Origin: Cellvibrionales bacterium UBA1854 | Lineage (GTDB): Bacteria > Pseudomonadota > Gammaproteobacteria > Pseudomonadales > Porticoccaceae | Reading direction: 5' to 3' | Length of the DNA stretch: 64,000 nt | Assembly: GCA_002338445.1 (NCBI GenBank) | Contig: DDII01000029.1 | Coordinates: 1,042-65,041, forward strand | In this document: positions 19,125 through 28,130 of the stretch, piece by piece | How positions within the stretch are numbered: position 1 is the first letter of the stretch | How the letters are laid out: each line of letters opens with the position of its first letter | Notes under the pieces: generated by a model | The model's database searches: none | Seen by the model: only the letters and a program-made list of their open reading frames with translations | What the model was told of the DNA's origin: nothing | Translations under genes and position numbers: made by a program

Positions 19125-20339
19125 ATGAAAAGAGCGGTAATTACTGGTTTGGGGATAACTTCTTGTTTAGGAAATGACCGTGAAACGGTTACTAACTCTC
19201 TTAAAAAAGGAATCTCAGGAATAACGTTTCGGCAAGATTTCTTCGAAATGGGGCTTCGGTGTAATGTAGGAGCACATTTAGATATTGATCCAAAAGAACA
19301 CATTGACCGGAAAATTATTCGTTTTATGGGGCCATCAGCTGCTTACGCCTTCGTTGCCACCAAGAATGCCATCAAGGACGCAAATTTAAATGAAAGCTTA
19401 GTTTCAAATCCGCGCACTGGACTTGTAATGGGCTCTGGAGGAGTTTCTGGTGAAATGTTTACCGAAACTATTGATGTAATGCGTAATCGAAGTATTAAGC
19501 GCGCAGGACCATATAGAGTTACGCAAATAATGGCTAGCACCGTCTCTGCATGCGTTGCCACGCCATTGAAGATAAAAGGTGTGAATTACTCTATAGCTTC
19601 CGCATGTGCCACAAGCGCGCACTGTATCGGACACGCTGTCGAACTTATCCAACTAGGTAAACAAGATATCGTTTTAGCCGGAGGGTCGGAAGATATGCAC
19701 TGGTCAATGGCGGGCATGTTCGACGCAATGGGTGCCCTTACCAGCAAATATAATAATTCTCCAACTCTTGCCTCGCGCCCTTATGACACAAATCGCGATG
19801 GTTTTGTTCCCGCGGCAGGGGCGGGATGCTTAGTAGTCGAGGAGCATGACCATGCCGTAGCGAGAGGCGCTACGGTATTAGCAGAAGTTATCGGCTATGG
19901 AGCAACCTCTGACGGAGATGACATGGTCTCTCCCTCGGGAGAGGGCGCTAAACGCTGTATGCAAATGGCACTTAGCACCACTTCTGGGCCAATTGATTAT
20001 ATTAATACGCATGGCACTAGCACACCGGTTGGTGACATTGCCGAACTGAGAGCAATTAGAGATATTTTTCCGACTGCGTGTCCCCTTATTAGCTCTACAA
20101 AATCATTGTCGGGACACTCGCTAGGGGCTGCCGGTGTTCATGAAGCTATCTACTGCATTCTAATGATGGAATCAGAGTTTCTGGCAGCATCTCACAACAT
20201 AGAGTGCGTAGACGAGCAGGCGAGTGACCTTCCAATCCTTCTAAAAACTAATGAGCGCAGGATAGAGCGTTTCATGACTAACAGCTTTGGTTTTGGAGGC
20301 ACGAATTCAACTCTTGTAATGGAGCGTTACAGACAATGA
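19125..20339 (+). CDS. fabB: 3-oxoacyl-ACP synthase I
   Basis: Condensing enzyme that elongates cis-3-decenoyl-ACP, committing carbon to unsaturated fatty acids. Using the ATG at 19125, which follows AAAGGA by 6 bases, the protein has 404 residues (E. coli 406). Catalytic Cys161 is in SACATSAH, His296 in NTHGTSTP and His331 in [10 protein letters not shown]. The frame is open 24 codons further upstream into fabA, but those residues do not fit the family. It forms an operon with fabA and is convergent with the peroxiredoxin gene. Confidence 0.98.
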   Translation: MKRAVITGLGITSCLGNDRETVTNSLKKGISGITFRQDFFEMGLRCNVGAHLDIDPKEHIDRKIIRFMGPSAAYAFVATKNAIKDANLNESLVSNPRTGLVMGSGGVSGEMFTETIDVMRNRSIKRAGPYRVTQIMASTVSACVATPLKIKGVNYSIASACATSAHCIGHAVELIQLGKQDIVLAGGSEDMHWSMAGMFDAMGALTSKYNNSPTLASRPYDTNRDGFVPAAGAGCLVVEEHDHAVARGATVLAEVIGYGATSDGDDMVSPSGEGAKRCMQMALSTTSGPIDYINTHGTSTPVGDIAELRAIRDIFPTACPLISSTKSLSGHSLGAAGVHEAIYCILMMESEFLAASHNIECVDEQASDLPILLKTNERRIERFMTNSFGFGGTNSTLVMERYRQ

Positions 20340-20383
20340 AAAGGCCACAGAGGCTAAAGGTTCTGAGAGAATATCGTGAAGAT

Positions 20384-20860
20384 TTACAACGCAGATAAGA
20401 CAGAGTCTGCGCTACTTGCAAGTACTCCCACATCATCCACACCCATCATTGTAACCCTCCCATCATCTATGATCATAGCAAATCTCTTTGTACGAAGTCC
20501 CATTCCCCAAACACTATTGTCTAAGGTAAGTCCAAGAGATTCAGTGAAGTAACCGTTCCCATCAGCAAGCATCTTGAGAGCAGATGCATTCATCGCCTCG
20601 CACCAGGCAGTCATTACGAAAATGTCATTCATAGAAAGACACATTATCATATCTATCCCTTTGTTTCGCAGGGCGTCTGCTTGAGTAATAAATCCAGGTA
20701 GATGCTGCGACGTACAATTTGGGGTAAATGCGCCCTCAACACCAATCAACACGACCTTTTTATTTTTTATGAGCGCCCGAAATGAAACTTGCTCTGGGCC
20801 AGAATCTCCCATTGCCGTAAGATCTCCATCCGGGACCAAATCTCCCACCATAATCTGCAT
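20384..20860 (-). CDS. Prx5-type peroxiredoxin
   Basis: Thiol peroxidase family protein of about 158 residues reducing hydroperoxides; cytoplasmic. It matches the PRDX5 subgroup: GAFTPNC with peroxidatic Cys49, then HLPGF, the CLSMNDIFVM block, and Arg in KRFAMIIDDG. The conserved first proline of the PxxxTxxC motif is replaced by Glu42 (VEGAFTPNC), which is unusual. ATG 20860 is preferred because AGGGTG lies 6 bases upstream; GTG 20869 is the longest start. No glutaredoxin domain is fused. It lies downstream of ssb on the same strand and convergent with fabB. Confidence 0.85.
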   Translation of the reverse strand: MQIMVGDLVPDGDLTAMGDSGPEQVSFRALIKNKKVVLIGVEGAFTPNCTSQHLPGFITQADALRNKGIDMIMCLSMNDIFVMTAWCEAMNASALKMLADGNGYFTESLGLTLDNSVWGMGLRTKRFAMIIDDGRVTMMGVDDVGVLASSADSVLSAL

Positions 20861-20953
20861 TATTTTCACCCTGAAAATTTAGCCTATCGATTTTGTTACA
20901 ACATTGAAAGTATTAGCGCAACATGACTTATCAAGAGTTCCCATCAAATGCTA

Positions 20954-21439
20954 TCAGAACGGAATATCGTCATCAAAATCACTGAGACTGGACGAGTTGT
21001 TAGTATTAGAATTCGAGTTCTGCGACGATTGTGACTTTTCTCCACCAAGAGAGCCAGATGGATTTGGTTGTGAAGGAGAGAAATCACCAGGGCTGGATCC
21101 TTTGCTGTCAAGCATCTGCATCTCATTAGCAACAATTTCGGTAGTATAGCGGTCCTGTCCGGAGTCCTTATCCTGCCATTTGCGGGTTCGCAAGGATCCT
21201 TCTACATAAATTTTAGACCCTCTTTTGACGTACTCTCCAGCAATTTCTGCTAAACGATTAAAAAACACAACGCGGTGCCACTCTGTCCGCTCTTGTTGTT
21301 GACCAGTATTTTTATCCTTCCAAGATTCGGAGGTTGCTAGACTTAGATTAGTGACTGCCCCGCCAGAGGGCATGTATCGAGTCTCTGGATCTTGACCACA
21401 ATTTCCCACGATAATTACTTTGTTAATTCCGCGCGCCAT
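20954..21439 (-). CDS. ssb: Single-stranded DNA-binding protein
   Basis: Homotetrameric OB-fold protein that coats single-stranded DNA in replication, recombination and repair. The protein has 161 residues: an OB domain (about 1-105, beginning [18 protein letters not shown]), a glycine/serine/asparagine-rich linker, and the acidic partner-binding tip DFDDDIPF. The ATG follows AGGGGA. It is divergent from uvrA across a 450-base gap, the classical gammaproteobacterial ssb/uvrA arrangement. Confidence 0.98.
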   Translation of the reverse strand: MARGINKVIIVGNCGQDPETRYMPSGGAVTNLSLATSESWKDKNTGQQQERTEWHRVVFFNRLAEIAGEYVKRGSKIYVEGSLRTRKWQDKDSGQDRYTTEIVANEMQMLDSKGSSPGDFSPSQPNPSGSLGGEKSQSSQNSNSNTNNSSSLSDFDDDIPF

Positions 21440-21889
21440 ATCAATCCCCTATTTTTCAATTAAACCCTCTCTGAACAGACACTATTGACACGGGTTTATC
21501 ATCTAGAATAACGCTTCTTAATGCACCCTGTGTTTTGATTATAGCTGGAAATAAGACTTAAGCTAAAACACTTTTTTACATGCATCGATTTTTTGATTTA
21601 CAAGGGTCTTAATTCACGCTGTAAAGGTGACTAGCAAGTTTATTTAAGGTAATAAGTTCAGGTTAGTTCGTTAGAAATTTTGTTGTGATCCGCAGCGCAT
21701 GCCAATTAGTAACACTCCTATTAGTTAGAAATAAAATTTAATCTCCAGTATTCCAAAGGCTCGATGATAAAAAATAGTCCTGGAGTCCGTTGGAGTACTA
21801 ATAAAAAGGGTAAGGTGTTCCATAAAATAATTTGGTGCACACAAAATAAAAGTGTAACCTGTCAAAGCTAACAAGCAGTAGAGGAGAGT
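21440..21889. other. 450-base divergent intergenic region between ssb and uvrA
   Basis: No tRNA, conserved RNA or credible protein gene was found here on either strand; short frames have no ribosome site or family resemblance. The region is AT-rich and should hold the promoters of both ssb and uvrA. The only regulatory candidate is a degenerate LexA-like site next to the uvrA start, listed separately. Confidence 0.6.
21859..21874 (+). promoter_or_regulatory. Degenerate LexA-like (SOS box) site before uvrA
   Basis: CTGT and ACAA are separated by exactly 8 bases (the gammaproteobacterial SOS box is CTGT-N8-ACAG), one mismatch from the core, ending 15 bases before the uvrA ATG. The inner 8 bases are not the usual alternating AT. 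It would overlap a weak -10 element. SOS control of uvrA is well known elsewhere; here it is only possible. Confidence 0.25.
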
Positions 21890-24736
21890 ATGAGCTTTAT
21901 CGAAGTTCGCGGAGCACGCACTCATAATCTAAAAAATATCGATGTAAATATTCCTCGCGATAAATTAGTGGTAATCACAGGCCTCTCGGGATCGGGGAAG
22001 TCTTCCTTAGCCTTCGACACTTTATATGCAGAAGGTCAAAGAAGATACGTTGAATCACTCTCAACTTATGCGCGCCAGTTTTTGTCTATGATGGAAAAAC
22101 CTGATGTAGACCATGTTGAGGGCCTCTCTCCGGCAATATCCATAGAACAAAAGTCAACTTCGCATAACCCTCGATCAACGGTGGGCACCATAACTGAAAT
22201 TTATGATTATCTCAGGTTACTCTTCGCCAGAACTGGTCAACCCAAATGTCCAGAACATCAGCGTCCATTAAAAGCACAAACCGTAAGCCAAATGGTGGAT
22301 CAAGTAATGCTGTTCCCAGAGGGTAGTAAACTGATGCTTCTGGCACCAGTGGTAAAAGATCGGAAAGGTGAGCATCAAAACCTTCTGGGAGGCTTACGCA
22401 GCCAAGGCTTTATTCGCGCACGCATTGATGGCACAGTGATAGACTTAGATGAGGCTCCTCCTTTAGAAAAAAATCTCAAACACACCATAGAAGTTGTTGT
22501 CGATCGATTCAAGGTAAATCAAAACAACTCGTTACGGTTAGCAGAATCCTTCGAAACAGCGCTTGGACTATCCGATGGAATAGCTGTAATCAGCCACTTG
22601 GATGGAGAAAAACCAGAACAACTATTTTCTGCGAAGTTTTCATGCCCAATATGTAACTACAGTTTAGACGAACTTGAACCAAAGTTGTTTTCCTTCAACA
22701 ATCCAGCTGGAGCTTGCAAGACATGTGATGGACTTGGTAAACATCAATTCTTCGATGTGGATCGAATAGTGCAACATCCGACTGTGTCAATATCAGAGGG
22801 CGCAATACGTGGTTGGGATCGAAGAACATTGTTTTACTACAACATGCTCAGTTCGCTGGCTCAGCATTATGATATAAATCTTGCTCAACCGTGGGAAAAC
22901 CTTCCTAAGACTTTTCAACAAAAAGTGCTGTTTGGTACTGATGACGAAGAAATCAACTTTAAATATGTTAATGACACGGGCATGATCCTAAGCAGAAAGC
23001 ACAAGTTCGAAGGTGTGCTTCACAACATGGAGCGTCGTTACATGGAAACTGAATCCCCCTCTGTAAAAGAAGAGCTAGCAAAATATATGACTAGTTCGGA
23101 GTGCCCTAATTGCTTTGGAACGAGACTTTGCAAATCGGCTCGAAATGTATTTGTTGATAATAAAACGATTAACGAAATTGTTAGCCTCCCAGTGGGTGAA
23201 TGCAGCTCATATTTTAATTCTTTGAAGTTACCCGGTCGAGATGGACAAATCGCTGAAAAAATCATAAAAGAAATCAGACAAAGATTTTCCTTTTTAGTAG
23301 ACGTTGGTCTAAATTATCTTAGCCTAGATCGCAGTGCAGATTCACTCTCGGGCGGAGAAGCGCAAAGAATTAGACTGGCGAGTCAAATTGGCGCTGGGTT
23401 GGTGGGTGTGATGTATGTCCTAGATGAGCCTTCCATTGGATTACATCAACGCGACAATGAGCGTTTATTGAGTACTCTCACAAGACTTAGGGATCTTGGA
23501 AATACCGTAATTGTAGTTGAACACGATGAGGATGCGATTAAAGCTGCCGATCATATCATCGACATAGGACCCGGTGCAGGCTTACATGGTGGGGAAATTA
23601 TCGCTCAAGGCACAGCCGAACAAATATGCTCCGACACTCATTCTGTCACCGGTCAGTTTTTGGCTGGTACTAGGGCAATCGCAGTACCATCAGCAAGGCA
23701 TAAGCCCAAAGAGCAGTTCCTGCGTGTATCGGGTGCTCGAGCCAACAACCTTAAAAGCGTAGATTTAGAGTTACCCCTTGGACTTTTTACATGTATTACC
23801 GGTGTATCCGGTTCTGGAAAGTCTACATTGATCAATGAAACACTCTACCCGGCAGCCGCGAAAGCACTCAACAAGGCGAGTATGCGTAGAGTTGCGGAGC
23901 ACGATACTATAGTTGGCCTCGATAAACTCGATAAATGTATAGAAATAAATCAAAGTCCGATAGGTCGGACTCCGCGCTCAAATCCTGCCACGTACACCGG
24001 TATCTTTACCCCAATTAGAGAGTTATTCGCGGCCACACAAGAGGCTCGCTCTCGAGGGTATTCTCCTGGGCGTTTTAGTTTCAATGTAAAGGGTGGTAGG
24101 TGTGAGGCCTGTCAAGGTGACGGAGTTTCGAAAGTTGAAATGCATTTTCTTCCAGACATTTATGTAACTTGTGACATTTGTCAAGGAACTCGTTACAACA
24201 GAGAAACCTTAGACGTACGGTATAAAGGCAAGCATATAAATCAAGTGCTTGAAATGACAATTGAGGAGGCTAAACAATTTTTTGATGCCATTCCAAATAT
24301 AACCAGAAAGTTACAAACACTGATTGATGTGGGTTTATCATATATCAAGCTCGGGCAAGCGGCGACTACACTCTCCGGAGGTGAAGCACAACGAGTCAAG
24401 CTTAGTAAAGAGTTATCAAAGAGAGGTACAGGTAAGACCCTGTATATCCTAGATGAACCAACCACCGGTTTACACTTCCACGATATTGAACAACTTTTAA
24501 GCGTTCTTCACAGGTTGAGAGATCAAGGAAATACGGTGGTCGTAATTGAACATAATCTTGAAGTAATAAAGACTGCTGATTGGATTGTTGATTTAGGTCC
24601 AGAGGGAGGTGAAGGCGGGGGCGAAATTATTGCCCAAGGAACTCCGGAGCAGATCGCGAATACCACCTCATCTCACACCGGACGGTTTTTAAAACCAATT
24701 TTAAACAAGGAGAATGATGTTTTGGACGTAGCCTGA
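21890..24736 (+). CDS. uvrA: Excinuclease ABC subunit A
   Basis: Damage-recognition ATPase of nucleotide excision repair, acting as a dimer with UvrB. The protein has 948 residues (E. coli 940). It has two ABC ATPase modules, with Walker [10 protein letters not shown] at 31-39 and GVSGSGKST at 638-646, and two signature motifs LSGGEAQR. A zinc module with CPIC/CKTC and a second with CEAC/CDIC are visible. GAGGAG lies 3 bases before the ATG. It is divergent from ssb and convergent with the DUF3581 gene. Confidence 0.98.
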   Translation: MSFIEVRGARTHNLKNIDVNIPRDKLVVITGLSGSGKSSLAFDTLYAEGQRRYVESLSTYARQFLSMMEKPDVDHVEGLSPAISIEQKSTSHNPRSTVGTITEIYDYLRLLFARTGQPKCPEHQRPLKAQTVSQMVDQVMLFPEGSKLMLLAPVVKDRKGEHQNLLGGLRSQGFIRARIDGTVIDLDEAPPLEKNLKHTIEVVVDRFKVNQNNSLRLAESFETALGLSDGIAVISHLDGEKPEQLFSAKFSCPICNYSLDELEPKLFSFNNPAGACKTCDGLGKHQFFDVDRIVQHPTVSISEGAIRGWDRRTLFYYNMLSSLAQHYDINLAQPWENLPKTFQQKVLFGTDDEEINFKYVNDTGMILSRKHKFEGVLHNMERRYMETESPSVKEELAKYMTSSECPNCFGTRLCKSARNVFVDNKTINEIVSLPVGECSSYFNSLKLPGRDGQIAEKIIKEIRQRFSFLVDVGLNYLSLDRSADSLSGGEAQRIRLASQIGAGLVGVMYVLDEPSIGLHQRDNERLLSTLTRLRDLGNTVIVVEHDEDAIKAADHIIDIGPGAGLHGGEIIAQGTAEQICSDTHSVTGQFLAGTRAIAVPSARHKPKEQFLRVSGARANNLKSVDLELPLGLFTCITGVSGSGKSTLINETLYPAAAKALNKASMRRVAEHDTIVGLDKLDKCIEINQSPIGRTPRSNPATYTGIFTPIRELFAATQEARSRGYSPGRFSFNVKGGRCEACQGDGVSKVEMHFLPDIYVTCDICQGTRYNRETLDVRYKGKHINQVLEMTIEEAKQFFDAIPNITRKLQTLIDVGLSYIKLGQAATTLSGGEAQRVKLSKELSKRGTGKTLYILDEPTTGLHFHDIEQLLSVLHRLRDQGNTVVVIEHNLEVIKTADWIVDLGPEGGEGGGEIIAQGTPEQIANTTSSHTGRFLKPILNKENDVLDVA

Positions 24737-24758
24737 TTCTCTTCCTCAATCAAACAAT

Positions 24759-25478
24759 TTACGAACGTTCCCTAAGTATGTACGCATCGCGTTTTTTCAG
24801 ATATTCATTTACCAATATATTACACAGCCCTTGGTCATAGGGTCGTAAACTAGCGATGACAAGATTTTTCGCTCCAGCACCGATAATTTGTCTTTCCGAA
24901 CTGAGAGTGAACGATATAGCCACTTTGGCTCGCTTACCAGTTATCTCCAGAAACACATCATCTACCTCCGTCGAAACTTTCTCAAAAAGGTTTTCTTTCA
25001 TTTTAAGCGACATTGACTCATAAATGACCAATGGACGTGAGGGGTTAATCATTACTCCATTATTCGCCATTAACGGCACTAAAATATTTGGGAAATTCTC
25101 TCCTGAAAAGCGAACATAACTTAGAATCAAACTTTTTATTGAGGCAACGTGGTTATTAACACTCCCGCCAACATCGACCCCAAGATATTTCTTCCCATAT
25201 CTATCTACAATTTCGAGATTGTGATCTACATCATTTTTTATGCGCACTGGCATTTCTGCTGGAAGCATCTCGCAAAATGAAAAACCCATCTTTTCGCTAA
25301 TCCCATATTCCTTTAGCGTTAACGCAAATAGCAAATCCCCTGGAACACAGAAGCGTTTATTTTCAACGTCATGAAGCGGATTAAAATCATTACAGATTTC
25401 TTTGGCAAATTTACTGCCTTGCTCTTTTTTTATTATCAGACCATTCTGATGACGCGAATAAAATGGAATCAAGAACAT
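24759..25478 (-). CDS. DUF3581 family protein
   Basis: Conserved protein of 239 residues and unknown function, found in gammaproteobacteria. The recognisable features are an N-terminus MFLIPFYS leading to EQGSKFAKEICNDFNPLHD and then NKRFCVPGDLLFALTL. The FNPLHD plus RFCVPGDLLF arrangement resembles the hot-dog/MaoC-like dehydratase hydration segment (FxDxNPxH...), so a thioester-related fold is possible. No signal peptide or membrane helix is seen. It is a single gene convergent with uvrA; the DUF2750 gene lies upstream on the same strand. Family assignment is from recalled similarity. Confidence 0.75.
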   Translation of the reverse strand: MFLIPFYSRHQNGLIIKKEQGSKFAKEICNDFNPLHDVENKRFCVPGDLLFALTLKEYGISEKMGFSFCEMLPAEMPVRIKNDVDHNLEIVDRYGKKYLGVDVGGSVNNHVASIKSLILSYVRFSGENFPNILVPLMANNGVMINPSRPLVIYESMSLKMKENLFEKVSTEVDDVFLEITGKRAKVAISFTLSSERQIIGAGAKNLVIASLRPYDQGLCNILVNEYLKKRDAYILRERS

Positions 25479-25557
25479 AGTTTATAGTCACTCCTCGAAA
25501 ATTTTGTTGTGATTAGTCTTCGCAAAACGGAACACAACATTTGTAGACAGCAGGGAA

Positions 25558-25914
25558 CTAATCTAATTTGCTCACAAATACCTCCATTAGATCCAAAGGA
25601 GCAACCTCATCGCCTCGCAGATCTGAACACCAATTAATCCCCACCTGCATGCAATCCTTATGTATACCGGGCAGCCAATCTTCCAAAAACTCTTCTAAAT
25701 CGATTGCCGTTGCTGAATAAACACGCCATTCTTCACAGCAGACTTTTTCTGCATCATCTTGGTTTGTCCAAAACGGCATAACCTCCAAAACGTTTTCCAC
25801 GTTTGACCGCGTCACACCCCAATCCCCCTCATCAGATCTGAGCCCCCAAACACAACCCCCCACTAATCCTTGACGAACAAATTGATACAATTGAGCTGAA
25901 AATCTCTTGCGCAT
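25558..25914 (-). CDS. DUF2750 family protein
   Basis: Small soluble protein of 118 residues. It shows the DUF2750 layout: an N-terminal helix, CVWGLRSDEGDWG, then MPFWTNQDDAEKVC and the hallmark IDLEEFLEDWLPGIHKD, where the family has a DFLExWLPGLxxDG-like block. Function is unknown. It is 79 bases upstream of the DUF3581 gene on the same strand and downstream of rimI. Five cysteines are present, including a CC pair, but no metal-binding spacing is evident. Confidence 0.7.
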   Translation of the reverse strand: MRKRFSAQLYQFVRQGLVGGCVWGLRSDEGDWGVTRSNVENVLEVMPFWTNQDDAEKVCCEEWRVYSATAIDLEEFLEDWLPGIHKDCMQVGINWCSDLRGDEVAPLDLMEVFVSKLD

Positions 25915-26038
25915 ATAAATAAAACTATCCAGTCTTTTGACAACAAATATAAGTTATAAAGGTTGTTGCCTAATTGCCCATCGTACCTTTATTCAATTAA
26001 GGAAAACTTATCTTAATATACTTCGATCGTAATTATTC

Positions 26039-26064
26039 GGCATAAAAAAGATGTTTTTTATGCC
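26039..26064. repeat. Perfect 11-base inverted repeat at the rimI stop
   Basis: GGCATAAAAAA (26039-26049) and TTTTTTATGCC (26054-26064) form a perfect stem with a 4-base loop and overlap the rimI stop codon. Read on either strand it gives an A-tract, loop, T-tract hairpin. It may act as a terminator or processing site at the end of holD-rimI, but it lacks a GC-rich stem followed by a U-run. Confidence 0.45.
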
Positions 26065-26489
26065 AATAGTCGAAGCATCACAAAAGCATTCTCTCTCGTG
26101 TGTTCCGTTAAATTTGAGTAATAGTCTTTCCGGAGGTCTATTGTCTCAAAACCCATCGTCTTATATAGTCGAATGGCTCGCAAGTTAGAAACTCTTACTT
26201 CGAGCATAAGTTTTTTTATCCCCGCAGGCAGTCGCCAGATTATCGATTTTATTAAACGACGTCCAAAACCTCGTCCCTGAAACGAGGGTTCTAGTCCAAT
26301 ATTAAGCAGATCTGCATGTTCTATACCTACTGTATAGATCGCAAATCCCCGGACGTACTCTCCAACAAGTAAGACGCTTCCATTATTACACTGAATGCTA
26401 TCCCGGAACTGAGAAATCCCCCATGGACTCGGAGAAATCAGTCGCTCTATCATGACAACCGAGCATAAATGCTCGATTTGCATCGGCAC
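26058..26489 (-). CDS. rimI: Ribosomal protein S18-alanine N-acetyltransferase
   Basis: GNAT-family acetyltransferase predicted to acetylate the N-terminus of ribosomal protein S18. The acetyl-CoA motif is GLEPSFQGRGFGRRLI, followed by the EVRVSNLRAIRLYKTMGF block and RKDYY, all typical of RimI. The frame is open far upstream (to TTG 26603), but the family begins near residue 39 of that frame. GTG 26489 or ATG 26483 gives 143 or 141 residues, close to the E. coli 148. No clear ribosome site marks either, so coupling to the upstream gene, which ends at 26512, is likely. The adjacent upstream gene is a divergent holD, matching the holD-rimI order of E. coli. Confidence 0.88.
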   Translation of the reverse strand: MPMQIEHLCSVVMIERLISPSPWGISQFRDSIQCNNGSVLLVGEYVRGFAIYTVGIEHADLLNIGLEPSFQGRGFGRRLIKSIIWRLPAGIKKLMLEVRVSNLRAIRLYKTMGFETIDLRKDYYSNLTEHTRENAFVMLRLLA

Positions 26490-26511
26490 AATGCACCAAT
26501 TTTCACTGGCA

Positions 26512-27210
26512 TCAATTAAATGCTGTCTGTCCAATTTCAGGTCTCGATTTAAGTATATTCCATGCCCGCTTTTTTTCCTCGGGCTCCCTAAGCATTGTCG
26601 CAAGGTCAGAAATTTGCGCTATTTTTATCCCATTGGATAATTCAAAACGATTAATAGAATCATCACTTCGATCCGCTGCCAAAGGTATCCGCTGATAATT
26701 TTTAAGTCCTAAAATAAGCCCTGACTTGACATCAGGTTCATCACTGAACTGTTTGAGTACCGATAAAAAAAATTTGTCGTCCAACGTGCGGGGAACATTT
26801 AGAAATTCTGCTACCTCAAAGTTGAATATATTAGTGCGAATCTCCAAAGATCTTAGAATATTTTTCAGCAGCCTAATTTCACTGTCGCTAAGCAATCCAT
26901 CTCCAACTTCACACATAATAAGAAGATTATTTATCTTTTGCGCAGCAAGTTTGACGGTAAGAGAGTGCTCTTTCTTAAATTTTTCAAAGCCGCCCGCTTT
27001 TAAATCTCTCCCTGTAATTTCTGCACTTGTATGAGGCAAGTCACCTATTTTCGTTTCACGACATTTATCCGTACCGTTTTGCGTAACGTGTGACTCTTGT
27101 CCATTTCTGTCGAAATTAGAGCCAAGCTTTTCTATTTTTGTGTCTGTGTGAAACGGCAAATACTGGGTCACACCCAGGCACCGAAGGTAGTAATTTCGAA
27201 GTCTATACAC
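26512..27210 (-). CDS. holD: Probable DNA polymerase III psi subunit (divergent HolD)
   Basis: Predicted clamp-loader accessory subunit that links the clamp loader to chi (HolC) and SSB. The call rests on an N-terminal segment RNYYLRCLGVTQYLPF, resembling the psi pattern RRDWQLQQLGITQW, on a C-terminal helix ending LREPEEKKRAWNILK, similar to the psi LRANPTARAALWQQI ending, and on its position before rimI. At 232 residues it is about 95 longer than E. coli psi; the excess is a polar, low-complexity region at about residues 22-80. The start is GTG 27210. Sequence similarity is weak, so an unrelated rimI-associated protein cannot be excluded. A holC gene is present at 44.4 kb. Confidence 0.65.
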   Translation of the reverse strand: MYRLRNYYLRCLGVTQYLPFHTDTKIEKLGSNFDRNGQESHVTQNGTDKCRETKIGDLPHTSAEITGRDLKAGGFEKFKKEHSLTVKLAAQKINNLLIMCEVGDGLLSDSEIRLLKNILRSLEIRTNIFNFEVAEFLNVPRTLDDKFFLSVLKQFSDEPDVKSGLILGLKNYQRIPLAADRSDDSINRFELSNGIKIAQISDLATMLREPEEKKRAWNILKSRPEIGQTAFN

Positions 27211-27235
27211 CTAGGCTTCTCAGTGGGTCACCATC

Positions 27236-28042
27236 TCAATCATTAATCTCACTCGTATGCCTACAGAATTTTGATTGAAACAAATCCCATGCCCATCGAG
27301 CGGGAGCATAGAAACAGAAAGACACCGCAACCATGAATAGTATTCTTGGCGGATCTATGGAAATCAATACAAATGCCATTACCATACAGAAAATGACGAA
27401 AAACGGAACTCTGCCACGAAAATCTATTTGTTTGAAGCTGGGGTATTTGAAACTCGAAACCATTAGTAATCCTGCACTAACTGTAATTAATGCACCTATT
27501 AGATTTAAAGTGACCGATGTCTCTAACAAATGAGTTGACCAAACTAACCCTACTACCAAAGCGGCGGCGGCGGGACTTGGAAGCCCAATAAAATTTCGAA
27601 ATGAAGACTCTCTAATGCGAGATTGAACATTAAAACGCGCTAACCGGAGTGCAGCGCAAGATGTGAAAACAAAGGCCGCAGCAAGTCCCAGCTTACCTAA
27701 GTTACTCAAACCCCATCCGTAAACGATCACTGCGGGAGCAACACCAAAGGAGACCATATCAGCAAGACTATCGTACTGAGCACCAAAATCACTTTCAGTC
27801 TGAGTCAGACGTGCCACTTTGCCATCAAGACCGTCAAAAAATAACGCAGTAAAGACCGCCATGCAGGCCCACTCTTGCTGGCCGCCAAATCCAGTCAAAA
27901 CCGCATAAAACCCACAAAAAAGGGCTCCAGTTGTCAACAAATTAGGCAGCAAATATATGCCTTTTCTACGACGCGCTCTTGGGTAATCCAATACATCCGA
28001 TTGAACATGTCGCATTTTAATTACTCGTTCTTCTTCCGCCAT
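27236..28042 (-). CDS. pssA: CDP-diacylglycerol--serine O-phosphatidyltransferase
   Basis: Inner-membrane enzyme making phosphatidylserine, the precursor of phosphatidylethanolamine. Using ATG 28042, with AGGA 6 bases upstream, the protein has 268 residues. The CDP-alcohol phosphatidyltransferase motif runs from Asp70 in FDGLDGKVAR to YDSLADMVSFG (about residues 70-100). Around six to seven hydrophobic helices follow a basic N-terminus (RARRRKGIYLLPN). This is the integral-membrane type II enzyme, as in Pseudomonas, not the E. coli ribosome-associated type. It lies downstream of ilvC but separated from it by a phosphatase gene. Confidence 0.94.
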   Translation of the reverse strand: MAEEERVIKMRHVQSDVLDYPRARRRKGIYLLPNLLTTGALFCGFYAVLTGFGGQQEWACMAVFTALFFDGLDGKVARLTQTESDFGAQYDSLADMVSFGVAPAVIVYGWGLSNLGKLGLAAAFVFTSCAALRLARFNVQSRIRESSFRNFIGLPSPAAAALVVGLVWSTHLLETSVTLNLIGALITVSAGLLMVSSFKYPSFKQIDFRGRVPFFVIFCMVMAFVLISIDPPRILFMVAVSFCFYAPARWAWDLFQSKFCRHTSEIND

Positions 28043-28130
28043 TGAGTGTCCTAATGTCAATTCGAGAACAGAATCTTATGAAAGTTAGCACATCCGGAAA
28101 TCAACTTACACTTTTTTTGGAAAAGTTATG

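Noticed and set aside
21675..25514. A shared 15-base word (AAATTTTGTTGTGAT) in the ssb/uvrA gap near 21675 and in the gap between the DUF3581 and DUF2750 genes near 25499.
   Set aside because: In 64 kb one or two exact 15-base repeats are expected by chance; the flanks do not match, so it is not evidence of a repeat family.
25558..27210. Considered DUF2750, rimI and the upstream gene as a small toxin-antitoxin or defence island.
   Set aside because: rimI and holD are housekeeping genes in their usual order, and DUF2750 has no toxin or nuclease motif.
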